From NCBI GenBank assembly GCA_004151065.3, contig NWUY0300044036.1, positions 19,711-32,645 on the forward strand: DNA of 12,935 nt. The letters are read 5' to 3'. The DNA comes from Larix sibirica (lineage: Eukaryota > Streptophyta > Pinopsida > Pinales > Pinaceae). Below are positions 1 through 8,089 of the stretch, one piece after another (position 1 is the first letter of the stretch; the number at the start of each line of letters is the position of its first letter). The notes beneath the pieces are model-generated. The model was not told the origin of the DNA and searched no databases. It saw only the letters and a list, made by a program, of their open reading frames with translations. The position numbers were made by a program, and so were the translations under genes.

Positions 1-61
1 ACTAATAAGAATGTTTTTTCCTAGATTGCATGAGGATGAGACAATTCTATTGTAGAGATTG
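1..61 (-). pseudogene. Possible NRAMP exon G remnant
   Basis: Minus-strand codons at 52-60 give NLY and, after a one-base shift, codons at 17-34 give LILMQSRK. Together these resemble the NRAMP stretch HNLFLHSALVLSRK. The expected acceptor is ctgcaa, not ctgcag. The match is short and needs a frameshift, so this is only plausible from its position after exon F. Confidence 0.35.
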
Positions 62-276
62 CAGACAACCCACTTTAACTAGAAGAATGCAGGTGATCAC
101 GGGGGAGGGACAATGCCTAATTAGGAATACACATGGAGAATAAGAAATGAGACATAGATAGATAACTATTGAGTGCAACTATGCATCAAGAACAAAAATC
201 AAACACTTAACATGTAGCCTAGTATAATAGCAATTAATGTTTTCTAAATAAAATAAGAAAAAATGAGATCTTACAC

Positions 277-458
277 CTAGTAAGCAAGGCTCCAATCAAA
301 TAAATGGAAATAGAAATTGCTCCATTTCCACTTAAATTAGGAATGGAAATTCCTTTCAAGAGCTCTTCGGGGTTAGGCTTTGCATACACCATCTCTCCAA
401 GGAAACAACCAAATATTGTAAGTACAAGAAAAGCAATAATCACCTCCAAATTTCTCAT
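277..458 (-). pseudogene. NRAMP exon F (TM5 to start of TM6)
   Basis: The exon is 182 bp, open throughout. It encodes RNLEVIIAFLVLTIFGCFLG, then EMVYAKPNPEELLKGISIPN and LSGNGAISISIYLIGALLT, matching NRAMP VRKLEFLIAFLV...[37 protein letters not shown]. The start is uncertain: the expected acceptor reads ttgcaa instead of ttgcag, a likely splice-site loss. The donor is gtgtaa. The TM6 Met-Pro-His metal-binding region is not preserved. Confidence 0.82.
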
Positions 459-583
459 TTGCAATGGCCCAATTTATAACTCATGTTAAAAAAAATTCAA
501 ATAACATTGTTTCATAACAAAAATAATGTTGTCTTGTATTAAAAGACATGAACATAATATAATTGAGGGATTTGATGGAGCAC

Positions 584-693
584 CCCAAATCTCTACACTC
601 CAATGAGAGTGAGTGTGTTGAATCCAGTTAGAAGAACACCAACCCATGTAGGTAAATGGAACAACATATTAAGAGAGAATGCAGTTCCCAACA
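584..693 (-). pseudogene. NRAMP exon E (TM4)
   Basis: The acceptor is acttcacag and the donor gtgctcc, 110 bp. It encodes [20 protein letters not shown] then [12 protein letters not shown]-stop-RFG, the NRAMP segment [24 protein letters not shown]...LQKYG. The TAG at 593-595 replaces the conserved Gln before the basic-aromatic-Gly triplet. Confidence 0.84.
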
Positions 694-844
694 CTGTGAA
701 GTCAAGAATAAATGCAAAAAAACATACAACACAATGAAGAAAGTAATTGAAGCTAAATCATTATTGTCATTGAAAGCTTATATTAGTTGCAATTTCAAGT
801 AAACCTTCCAATTAAAATAAAATAATCTTACTGCATCAGAATTC

Positions 845-928
845 AAAATAAAAGAAGTTTATTATGCATCATCATTCATGAAAATGAAAATAAAAGAAGT
901 TTACTATGCATCATCATTCATGACAATG
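845..928. repeat. 42-bp tandem duplication in NRAMP intron
   Basis: Two adjacent copies (845-886 and 887-928) of a unit beginning aaaataaaagaagttta differ at only two or three positions, so the duplication is recent compared with the surrounding decay. It sits in the intron between exons D and E and nearly touches the exon D donor site. Confidence 0.9.
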
Positions 929-933
929 ATAAC

Positions 934-1038
934 CTTCAAGAATATCTGCTACAATAACTCCCACTTTTAATAAGAACCATAAGATAAAGTTTAAGTTTCT
1001 TGGATATTCTTCTGTGAAGTGTTCTACAAGATGCTTAC
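934..1038 (-). pseudogene. NRAMP exon D (TM3)
   Basis: The acceptor is cctatcag and the donor gttatc, 105 bp. It encodes KHLVEHFTEEYPRNLNFILW followed by FLLKVGVIVADILE, matching the NRAMP motif GKHLAEHCRAEY...DIPEVIG. It has no stop. A 42-bp tandem duplication in the next intron begins within a few bases of the donor site. Confidence 0.86.
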
Positions 1039-1119
1039 CTGATAGGTTATCATTTTCACTGGTGAGCATAACATCAATTTATATCATTGTTTGACATAGA
1101 AAACAGATGAGGAACATAC

Positions 1120-1198
1120 CTGTTGCAACTCCTAAATATGATGAAAGGTATTGGATAATCAAGCCACTTATTGACATCGGAAGAATGACCCACAGTAG
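1120..1198 (-). pseudogene. NRAMP exon C (TM2)
   Basis: The acceptor is tgttttgtag and the donor gtatgt, leaving 26 codons plus one base. It encodes LLWVILPMSISGLIIQYLSS then YLGVAT, closely matching the NRAMP segment [27 protein letters not shown]. It has no stop and both splice sites look intact. The phase-1 junction rebuilds the Gly codon with exon D. Confidence 0.86.
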
Positions 1199-1323
1199 CT
1201 ACAAAACACACCCAAATAAAAAAATGTTGTATTAGGAAGAATTGCAACTTCTATTCATCGGAAAAGAAATTAATCACAATCAAATATTCCATTCTAGAGA
1301 TTATGGATATTATATTTATATAC

Positions 1324-1364
1324 CTCATATTTGAACTTTGCCTCTACCTATAAATCAGAGGCCA
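1324..1364 (-). pseudogene. NRAMP exon B (41 bp)
   Basis: This short exon lies between acceptor tcttag and donor gtatat. Joined in phase to exon A it reads L-ASDL-stop-VEAKFKYE, matching the NRAMP stretch ETDLQAGAQYKYE. The stop (1348-1350, TAG) sits exactly at the family Gln. The 114-bp intron before it happens to be open in frame, so the exon is easily missed and mis-called as one ORF at 1331-1531. Confidence 0.78.
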
Positions 1365-1478
1365 CTAAGACATATCCAGATTTAGAGATATCCAATTTAT
1401 CAATAGCCTTTCTGGATTTCGATATCAATATTGCAATATACATGAAAGTAAATTTGTTTAAGAACATAAAGTACACAC

Positions 1479-1563
1479 GCATTCCAAAATCCATGAAGGC
1501 TATCGACACTAGAACTGCAGGTCCAATATAAGCTATAAATTTTTTCCAACTTCCACTCTAGTT
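1479..1563 (-). pseudogene. NRAMP exon A (TM1 region)
   Basis: The acceptor is ttacag just above 1563 and the donor gtgtgt lies just below 1479, leaving 28 codons plus one base. The exon encodes GSWKKFIAYIGPAVLVSIAF followed by MDFGM, which aligns with the NRAMP TM1 segment [23 protein letters not shown]. The metal-binding Asp is kept, but Pro is Phe and Asn is Met. The second codon is TAG (1558-1560). The start of the gene must lie upstream (>1563), and I could not place it. Confidence 0.82.
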
Positions 1564-2397
1564 CTGTAATATTTACAAATAAAAATAATTAAATTCCAAG
1601 ATAACCAACTCCTCATAGGATTCAGTGCAGTTTGCTTTACACTTTGAGTGAATCCTAATCACTAAAAACTTTGTGGAAGCTAGGAATGGAGTTCCAAATT
1701 TGATGAAGGTTATATGTTTTTAGTGTCTTTCCTATTTGAAGAGTCATAGGGTGTCAATTTTTCCTGTTGTTGCTATATTATGTAAATTTTCTATAAATTT
1801 TAATCATACAATTTTAAGTTTTAAGCTATAAAAAATAATGAAAAAATGTCAAAATACATTCAAATCAACAAAGATTAAAAGAAAAAATTTATATCTAACA
1901 ATAACCATTAAAATGTTTTGAATTTTATATGTACATTTTGTTATAGTATTATTGTTTCATCCAAAGATTAGACTTTAATATCATGAATTTCTTTTAAGGT
2001 TTTATTATACAATATGCAAACAATATGCAATCAGTTATTGTTAGTTATTGTTTGTTGTTGAGCGATTATTATGCATTAAATTTTATTTTATTTCATTTAC
2101 TTCTCAATCATTAATTAATGAAAAAGACAATGTTTATATTTTAAATTAGAATAAATACAAATATACATGTATGAAAATTCTTTGTTCAGCTAATGATTTT
2201 TTTTAGATAGAGATCTACAAATTATCGCATTGTTTATTTAATGTTTTCCTTGAAATTCAATGTTTTATAAGAAGTATTATGATGAAATCAAGTTAATTGA
2301 AAAAAAATAATTTTAACATATGTTTAATAAAATTTTCAATGGTTAATCTCTTGTGAAATTATAATTTTATTAGCTTGTTTTTTCTACTTACTAAACT
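1564..2397. other. AT-rich stretch, no gene seen
   Basis: This stretch is strongly AT-rich, with no ORF or splice-flanked homology that I can support. The NRAMP first exon should lie near 1564-1760 or further up, but no convincing coding match appears. The only structure is a perfect 11-bp tandem pair, acaatatgcaa, at 2009-2030. Confidence 0.6.
2009..2030. repeat. 11-bp tandem pair
   Basis: The unit acaatatgcaa occurs twice back to back (2009-2019, 2020-2030) in AT-rich DNA. It is a minor simple duplication. Confidence 0.8.
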
Positions 2398-2636
2398 CCA
2401 TATTAATTTATTGTATGCCTAGTATCCCATTGTTAAAAGCAAAAAAAATAAAAAAAGTCTTTAGCCGTACCCACTTTTATGGTATTTTCATTTACGAATC
2501 TACTAATTAAAGGTTAATCCATATTAATTTATTGTGTGCCTAGTATCCAATTGTTAAAAGCAAAATAAAATAAAAAAAATTCTTTAGTAGTATCCATTTT
2601 TATGGTATTTTCATTTACGAATCTACTAATTGAAGG
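2398..2636. repeat. ~121-bp direct tandem duplication
   Basis: Copy 1 (2398-2513) and copy 2 (2519-2636) start 121 bp apart. Both begin ccatattaatttattg and end with ggtattttcatttacgaatc plus tactaatt. Differences are a few substitutions and changes in the central A-rich run. It shows no coding capacity. Confidence 0.9.
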
Positions 2637-2639
2637 TAT

Positions 2640-2960
2640 GTTTAACTAGATGTAACTTCTAAAGAAAGGATTTTTGAAAATAGTTGAAAGTAATCTAATT
2701 AAAAAAAGATAGAGAAAAAAGGTAGAGGATGACAAATTTTCAGTTGAGAAACATAAATTAAAGGATTTTAGAAAAAAATTGAAGGCATTTTAACTAAGAA
2801 AAAGATGAAAATAAATTAGAAAAACATAAATTATAGAAATAAAAAAAAAAAGTTAAAAAATGAGAAAGTCACATTAAAGAAACCTAAATTATAGGAATTT
2901 AAAAAAAATAAAAAAGTCATAGTAGAGAAACATAGATTATACAAAAATTAAGGGGAAAAA
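2640..2960. repeat. A-rich degenerate direct repeats
   Basis: The plus strand is purine/A-rich. A motif close to gaaacataaatta recurs near 2751, 2824, 2882 and 2930 (spacings 73, 58 and 48), each followed by A runs. This looks like a worn simple-sequence or tandem region. No gene is visible. Confidence 0.55.
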
Positions 2961-2971
2961 AACCTTGTTTT

Positions 2972-3337
2972 CCATATTGGACTCACCCAATTATTACTTC
3001 CCTAAAACCAAATTTCTATAACCAAAATTTGCATATTATTATTTTATATTAATGTAATCTTAAAAACTTCTTGCAAATAAGTGTAAAAAATCAACTCCAC
3101 ATTGTACTCAATAAAGATTTGCTTTTCTAAAACCAAACTTCGTACATTAATATTCTCTACCAATTATGTAATCGTGGATAATTCTTTAAACCAAATCATC
3201 AATAAATAAATCCGTTGCCAACATTGGGTTCAAGAAAGATCTACTTTTTAAAAATTAAACTTTAAACATTGCTGTTAATATAATTCTGAAGAATTATTTA
3301 TAAGCCATTTTCTATTAGTTTTCAGAAGGTCATTGAG
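2972..3337. repeat. Three diverged ~120-bp tandem copies
   Basis: Related openings occur at 2972 (ccatattggactca), 3097 (ccacattgtactca) and 3218 (ccaacattgggttca), spaced 125 and 121 bp. Shared inner blocks follow, such as aaagatttgcttttctaaaa against aaagatctactttttaaaaa, and ctaaaaccaaa. The copies are much more diverged than those of the 2398-2636 pair. It is non-coding. Confidence 0.6.
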
Positions 3338-3835
3338 TCTATAGGCCAACGCATACAATAAAGGGTAAACATTTACTTTAACATATATATTTTTATGTTA
3401 CAAAATTAATGCAAATCATAGTTCTTAAAACCAGTAAAGACTAGATACAGAAATATCTTTCACAAGGGCCTCAATATTTACTTGAGATAAGGGCCTCCGA
3501 AAGAAGCTTCGAATAAATAAAGAATATACCAAATGACTGAATTCGTTAATAATACTTCTTTTCCAAGAAATATGGAATTCGTTTTTACTTTTCCACCCTT
3601 AATATCCTATAGACAAATAGGGTCTTGAGTGCTCAGCTCACTGTTGTTTCTCCTTACATCTGCGTGGCAGTGAAATAGGGGAGAAGCTTATAGTGATGAC
3701 GTAGTTAATTTTTCAATTGGTGGAGTCAACATAAAAAATAAAGGGGAGAAGCTTAAGAGGTAAGATGCTATTGTCTTAAATTTACGTCTTAAAAGACGCC
3801 TTCATGTAGTAGTGCCAAGATCTAAAGTTTCATCT
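3338..3835. other. Intergenic, small repeats only
   Basis: No gene is seen. A 14-bp direct repeat, aggggagaagctta, occurs at 3677-3690 and 3742-3755. A small hairpin (cgtctt, 2-base loop, aagacg) lies at 3785-3798. Confidence 0.6.
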
Positions 3836-3907
3836 TTTCCATTTTCCAACCCAAAAAATGTTTTTCCATCCTTTCCATTTTCCAACCCATAAAATGTTTT
3901 TCCAATG
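3836..3907. repeat. 36-bp tandem duplication
   Basis: The copies at 3836-3871 and 3872-3907 share tttccattttccaaccca and aaaatgtttttcca, with one internal difference and a variable last few bases. It is non-coding. Confidence 0.85.
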
Positions 3908-4448
3908 AATATAATTATAGTTAGTGAGTGACTTATTTTAATTAATGCCTTTTCTCCATTTATGTCCTTCTCTTCAAAAGCTCACTCTCACTCTAACATG
4001 GTTGAAAAATATCTTTGTCATGATACTAGTTTTGGAGGTTCTATTATCTGTGACAATTTGTTCTGATAATTCCCTGCTCCCAAAAATTTCTGTAGTCAAT
4101 GTATGACACCATGAGAAGTGATGATCACCTTAAAGAATGGTCCTTTAACTACTCCATCGTGTTTGTGGGGTACCAGTGATGGCAGATTTACAATGCCATG
4201 CGCTTAATATCTACACTATCCATGGGAAGGAATGATGGTGCACCATCATCGCCAGTTATTATATATTATAATAATAATATTAAATTCACGAAAAATCATT
4301 TTCCTTCTGTAAAATAATTGTAAGTTCTCGTTAGTGGCAGTTATTTTTATCTGAATATGTTGTGATTATGGAAGCATGTTAAATAAATTTCACAAACAAT
4401 ACGTAGGGGCCTGTCACCTAGAGCTTAAACAACTATTTTTTGGTCTCC
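3908..4448. other. Intergenic flank 3' of the LINE
   Basis: No ORF or known gene is seen. It contains the 18-bp palindrome at 4232-4249 and an AT run just after it. The last 11 bases beside the LINE A tail belong to a 12-bp motif that also occurs inside ORF1. Confidence 0.55.
4232..4249. repeat. 18-bp perfect palindrome
   Basis: The sequence atgatggtg followed directly by caccatcat is its own reverse complement, with no loop. It is short and could be chance, though longer and more GC-balanced than the surroundings would lead one to expect. Confidence 0.7.
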
Positions 4449-4708
4449 TTTTTTTTCAAAGAAAAAAAATTGTAACTTGTTATTTGATTGAAAAATCAAA
4501 GTTATAGAAATCCAGTCTAAAATAAGTCTTCCAAGAAAAATTACAACCTAACAATCCAGTCCATACTAGTGATAGAAGGCCACAAAAAAACATATCCGAC
4601 ATTATTGAGTCTCAAAACAAAGAGCGCATCAACTAAAAGTTAACTATAGGTCGGAGTTACTAAACAAACTGCTACTAGAAGACAAAACATCATAGTTGTC
4701 AACACAAC
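4449..4708 (-). other. LINE 3' UTR and A tail
   Basis: After the ORF2 stop about 250 nt of non-coding sequence ends on the minus strand in CTTTGAAAAAAAA, giving an eight-A tail at 4449-4456. A short A tail with no LTR is the standard end of an L1-type insertion. No clear AATAAA signal is seen right before it. Confidence 0.7.
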
Positions 4709-5185
4709 TCAGAAGATATAGCAATAGCTTGAAATCACCATCAGATTTGTAATATATTCTTCAAAAAGAATATGTCCATACAGTGGACCGATAGACAACT
4801 TAGAGAGAGTGTCTGCTTGGAAGTTTAATTCCGTAATATAGATATGTTCATTCGAAATAATAGAGAAATCTTCCCTTATGTTCTTAATCCTCTTCATCCA
4901 GTGTTCCATCTTTATAATGTGCATCGGGAACATACCATTTTCCCAATCAATAGCAACTTTTTAAATGCCAAATACTTTGATTCTATACACACCTCTCCTT
5001 CGAGCAAACAACATGAGTCCCCATAAGGCTAAAAATTCTGCCTAGGTATTGCTACATCTGCCCACTGCCATCCTTAAGTTTATTTGATGAGTCTTCTTGA
5101 CAAATAAGATCATCCCCGTTCCACAAATTCCCTCTTTTGAAGCCCCGTCAAAATAGCCAATCGACATATCTTCATTTATGACAAG
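4709..5185 (-). pseudogene. LINE ORF2 C-terminal RNase H domain, broken
   Basis: Plant L1 elements are known to carry a plant/archaeal-type RNase H after the zf-RVT. Here the same frame gives INEDMSIGYFDGASKEGICG (first catalytic Asp at 5147-5149), AEFLALWGLMLFARRRGVYR (Glu at 5036-5038), KVAIDWENG and FQADTLSK (last Asp at 4811-4813). The third acidic position, normally in a GDS motif, is lost: it reads GI-stop, with TAA at 4961-4963. A TAG at 5042-5044 sits just before AEF, where Gln is usual. The final stop is TGA at 4709-4711. Between 5186 and 5383 the frame continues with LHKDVKFKTLSML, a TAG at 5336-5338 and a TAA at 5288-5290. Confidence 0.82.
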
Positions 5186-5383
5186 GGGTCTAATAATTCT
5201 TCTCTTTGTGTTATGCTTGGTGGAATTATGGTCTTGAAGAGCACTGAGGAATCTAGCACATACATGGTAAGGATATGGCTTTATACCTTAAAAAATACAA
5301 CAATTTCTCACTTTCCACAATTTTTTCCACAATTCCTAGATGAGTAGCATAGACAACGTTTTGAATTTGACATCTTTGTGAAG

Positions 5384-5683
5384 CTATCTAAGGATACGGT
5401 AAACAAAGTTGTGGAAACCCCAATTATCCTCATGATTGAGAATTACTTTTAGATCTTTCCAAATAAGTATGAAAATATTGCAATGACAAAAAAGATGAGA
5501 GACACTCTCCACATCCTCCAGGCATAGAATGCATCTACTAGGCCCAATGAAACCATTCCTATTTAGATTATCCCACGATAGTATTATTTTCTTAATACAT
5601 AACCATGTGAAAAATTTAATATTAAGTGGGAGATTTGTCTTCCATAACTTCAACAACCACCAGCAAACGAAGAAAGCTCCCAT
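5384..5683 (-). pseudogene. LINE ORF2 zf-RVT zinc-binding domain
   Basis: This is a 99-codon open segment with the reverse transcriptase zinc-binding family signature: LWKTNLPLNIKFFTWLCIKK, SWDNLNRNGFIGPSRCILC and HLFCHC. The Cys-x2-Cys pair, the HLF and the final Cys are all present. It probably helps hold template RNA. It is bounded by TAA 5702-5704 upstream and TAG 5384-5386 downstream, in the same frame as its neighbours, so it is a fragment of ORF2 and not a separate gene. Confidence 0.88.
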
Positions 5684-5701
5684 ATGGGAAATGATGCAAT
5701 C

Positions 5702-6685
5702 TTAAGCCTTCTTGGATATAATCACTCCATTTGTATCGCCCCAGTCCCAAACTACAGAGTCCGAGTCAGAATACAACAACACTCTCGCGTTGTATAGATC
5801 CCTAACAAAGCCATTCCATTCCTCCTTTACATCATCGGCTAGTCCCAACTCATAGGCCTAACACCAATATGAAGCAGTCCGGCTATCACATCCCTCCCTT
5901 TTGACCTATGCCAATACAAAAATATTTTTGTTGTGTAACTAAGTAATAAGTGATATGGACAGTCTATAATTACCTGCTAATCTAACCACATGATCAATGC
6001 TGAGTAATACTTGTATACCATTTCCCACTCTCCACAACACCCACTGACCAAGTATGGGAAAGGAGTTAACAAGACCTTTCCATATAAGAGAGGATTTTGA
6101 AGTGTTTAAGCAAGGCTTCTGGATCCACATGCAGAATGGAATCCCTTTCAGGTATTTTTCCTTTATTGTTCGACTCCATAGCCCGGTGTCAAATAAACAC
6201 CTCCATAAGATTTTAGCCCGTAAAGGTAGACTGAACCATTCCAATCTCTTAATGCCCCATCCTCCCAATTGCTTGGGCAGAGCTAAGCTTTCCCAAGAGG
6301 ATAAGTGCATTTTGGAATTTGGATGACCACCCATCCATAGGAAATGAAAGAGCTTCTTTCTAATGCTATTGATAACAGACTTGGGAAATTTTGTAAGAGA
6401 AAACCAATAAACAGGGAGGCTATGTAGGATAGAGTTACCTAAAACCAGCCTTCCACTAAGTGACAGCCAACAAAAGGTCTAGTTCTTAATCCTTCTTTCA
6501 ACATTATGCAATAACCATTTCCAGTCTTCTATTTTGTAACAGTTTGGCTTCAGCGGGTAGCTAAGATACTTAAAAACCTGGTCAAGCTTCTCCACTCTAT
6601 AAGGGAACAGTCTGCAAATTTGTTCACAGATCCTTGCTTCCGGATTGTTATAAGGGAAACTTGATTTTTCCTTGCTGATGAGCAT
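5702..6685 (-). pseudogene. LINE ORF2 connection region (post-RT)
   Basis: This continues in the same frame as the FVDD motif, with MLISKEKSSF, FKYLSYPLKPNCYKIEDWKW, WLSLSGRLVLGNSI, SLPVYWFSL, FHFLWMGG and LSSWESLALPKQLGGWGIK. This is the conserved plant LINE series that follows the RT thumb (SGRLVLI, LPVYW, W..L..PK..GGLGI). In-frame stops are TAG at 6479-6481 (expected Trp), 5939-5941, 5906-5908 and 5858-5860, and TAA at 5702-5704. A TGA at 6704-6706 separates it from the RT core. No frameshift is needed anywhere in this stretch. Confidence 0.85.
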
Positions 6686-6703
6686 CCCTATAGATTTACA
6701 AAA

Positions 6704-7465
6704 TCAGTCAATGATATTCCTAAATTTCTTCCATTCATGAACATTACCCAACCCTAACAAAAACACATCGTCAACGAAAAGTAAGCGAGTAATGGACAAA
6801 GCATGGGAAACTTTTATACCTCTGATCTTCTGCTCCTCCTTGGCTTTGTTGATGACTCTGCTACGTCGTTCAATGATGAGTATGAACAATAATGGTGACA
6901 ACGGGAACCCTTGTATTAACTCTCTACGACTTCGAAAAATGAATAAGGTGATCCGTTGATTAAGACAACAAAAGAAGCCGAGCTAATGCATGCCATGATC
7001 CAGTTTGTGAGCTCAACAACCCAATATGGATTAACATAAATCTAATAAAAGACCAATCCACATGATTGTAAGCCTTAACAAGATCCATTTTCAAAATGAA
7101 TGCTTGCAAATGCTTTGATTTCATAGAATGGAGACATTCTTTAGCGATTCCGTGACTCCATCCAATATTTTCCTATTTGATAAAAAACCAAACTGTTCAG
7201 GAGATATACAATTTTCTAGAACATGTTTAATTATGTTTGAGATGAGCTTGGTAATGATTTTATACACAAGGTTACATAGTGATACGGGCCTAAAGTCATC
7301 AAATGACTCAGCCTTATCCTTTTTTTATAATCAGAGTGATATTAGTGGTGTTAAGGTTCTCATGGATTAGTTCCTTCATTCTAGACTCTTCGATTTCCTG
7401 GAGTAAGTCTAGCCCAACAATATCAAAAAAGTGTAGGAAGAACTCAACTAGCCATCAGGCCCTGG
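6704..7465 (-). pseudogene. LINE ORF2 reverse transcriptase core, frameshifted
   Basis: RT copies the element RNA at the nicked target. Motifs appear in order but in changing frames: PGPDG (7451-7465), LVEFFLHFFDIVG, ITLIIKK, then KAESFDDFRPVSLCNLVYKI and SPEQFGFLSNRKILDGV, then KMDLVKAYNHVDW (7053-7091) with the motif A Asp, then NWIMACISSASFVVLINGSP, then IQGFPLSPLLFILIIE, then LLFVDDVFLL with the catalytic Asp pair at 6767-6772. Frame changes lie near 7451, in the A run at 7317-7327, and near 7143, 7022 and 6930. The active-site Asp residues survive, but five shifts within about 530 bp rule out a product. From 6901 downward the frame stays constant to the end of ORF2. Confidence 0.88.
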
Positions 7466-8073
7466 AATTTTGTATTCATAAAATGATTTAATACCTCCTT
7501 GACTTCATCATGTTCAACTACGCTACCAACTATTCTTCCTTCTTCAGTGCTGAAGAATCTAGGGTATAGCTTTAACAGTCTTAACTATTCTTCAAGATAA
7601 GAAGAGGAGTTCTGTTTATAGATATTAGCAAATTGTATTGCAGCTTCACCTTTCAATTCCTTTTGGTCCATCAGGAGGGCACCATTTCTATTTCTCAGTT
7701 CTGAGATAGAGTTGGCATTCTTCCAGTGTGACCCATAACGTTGAAAAAACATTGTATTTCTATCCCCTTCCTTAATCTAGATGGATATTCTCTTAAGTCT
7801 CCACGTGGCTTCAGCCTGCGCCAATATATTAATCCTTTGTAGTTCCAGACTATTCACGACAACTTTCCTCTCTTCTGTGAAGAGATTCTTATCCACCTTG
7901 TTGCCAAAATCTGTAATTTTGTTTCCAATAAGAACCAGATCAGCTTCATTGGTATTTTTCTTTCCTTGGTCCCATTTTTCCACTTCAATTCTTAAAAGAT
8001 TCAATTTATTGATTAAACTTTTCATTGGACAAGAATTAACATGTTCCAGAGAGGACAACCATAAATTCTTCAC
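7466..8073 (-). pseudogene. LINE ORF2 linker between endonuclease and RT
   Basis: A single frame gives VKNLWLSSLEHVNSCPMKSL onward through a Lys/Glu-rich helical stretch to ATWRLKRISI-stop-IKEGDRNTMFFQRYGSHWK. The second part is the conserved LINE motif WIKEGDRNTKFFH. The stop (7777-7779, TAG) stands at the Trp of that motif. A second TAG lies at 7585-7587 (SYLEE-stop-LRLLK). This joins the endonuclease to the RT and carries no catalytic residues. Confidence 0.8.
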
Positions 8074-8089
8074 CAGGGAGCGAACTCCA

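Larger units (their letters stand above)
1..1563 (-). pseudogene. NRAMP-family divalent metal transporter, decayed partial gene
   Basis: NRAMP proteins are proton-coupled Mn/Fe transporters of plasma or vacuolar membranes. Six exons in gene order (1479-1563, 1324-1364, 1120-1198, 934-1038, 584-693, 277-458) and a doubtful seventh at 1-61 give, in sequence, recognisable plant NRAMP segments: WKKFIAYIGP, KFKYE then [52 protein letters not shown] and NPEELLKGISIPNLSGNGA. Intron phases agree at each junction (1, 0, 1, 1, 0), and introns are only 81-240 bp. Three in-frame TAG codons fall at 1558-1560, 1348-1350 and 593-595. The last two sit where the family has Gln (DLQ and LQKYG). The TM1 metal-binding DPGN reads DFGM and the TM6 MPH region reads LLT, so transport would fail even with readthrough. 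The N-terminal exon is not found and the 3' half lies outside the window. The family call is firm, and so is the pseudogene call. Confidence 0.88.

Noticed and set aside
304-489. Plus-strand ORF opposite NRAMP exon F
   Set aside because: It is the antisense shadow of the exon. The NRAMP match is on the minus strand.
1331-1531. Plus-strand 66-codon ORF over NRAMP exons A and B
   Set aside because: It is the antisense of two exons and the short intron between them, with no protein-like motif.
6054-6326. Plus-strand 90-codon ORF
   Set aside because: It is the antisense shadow of the ORF2 connection region.
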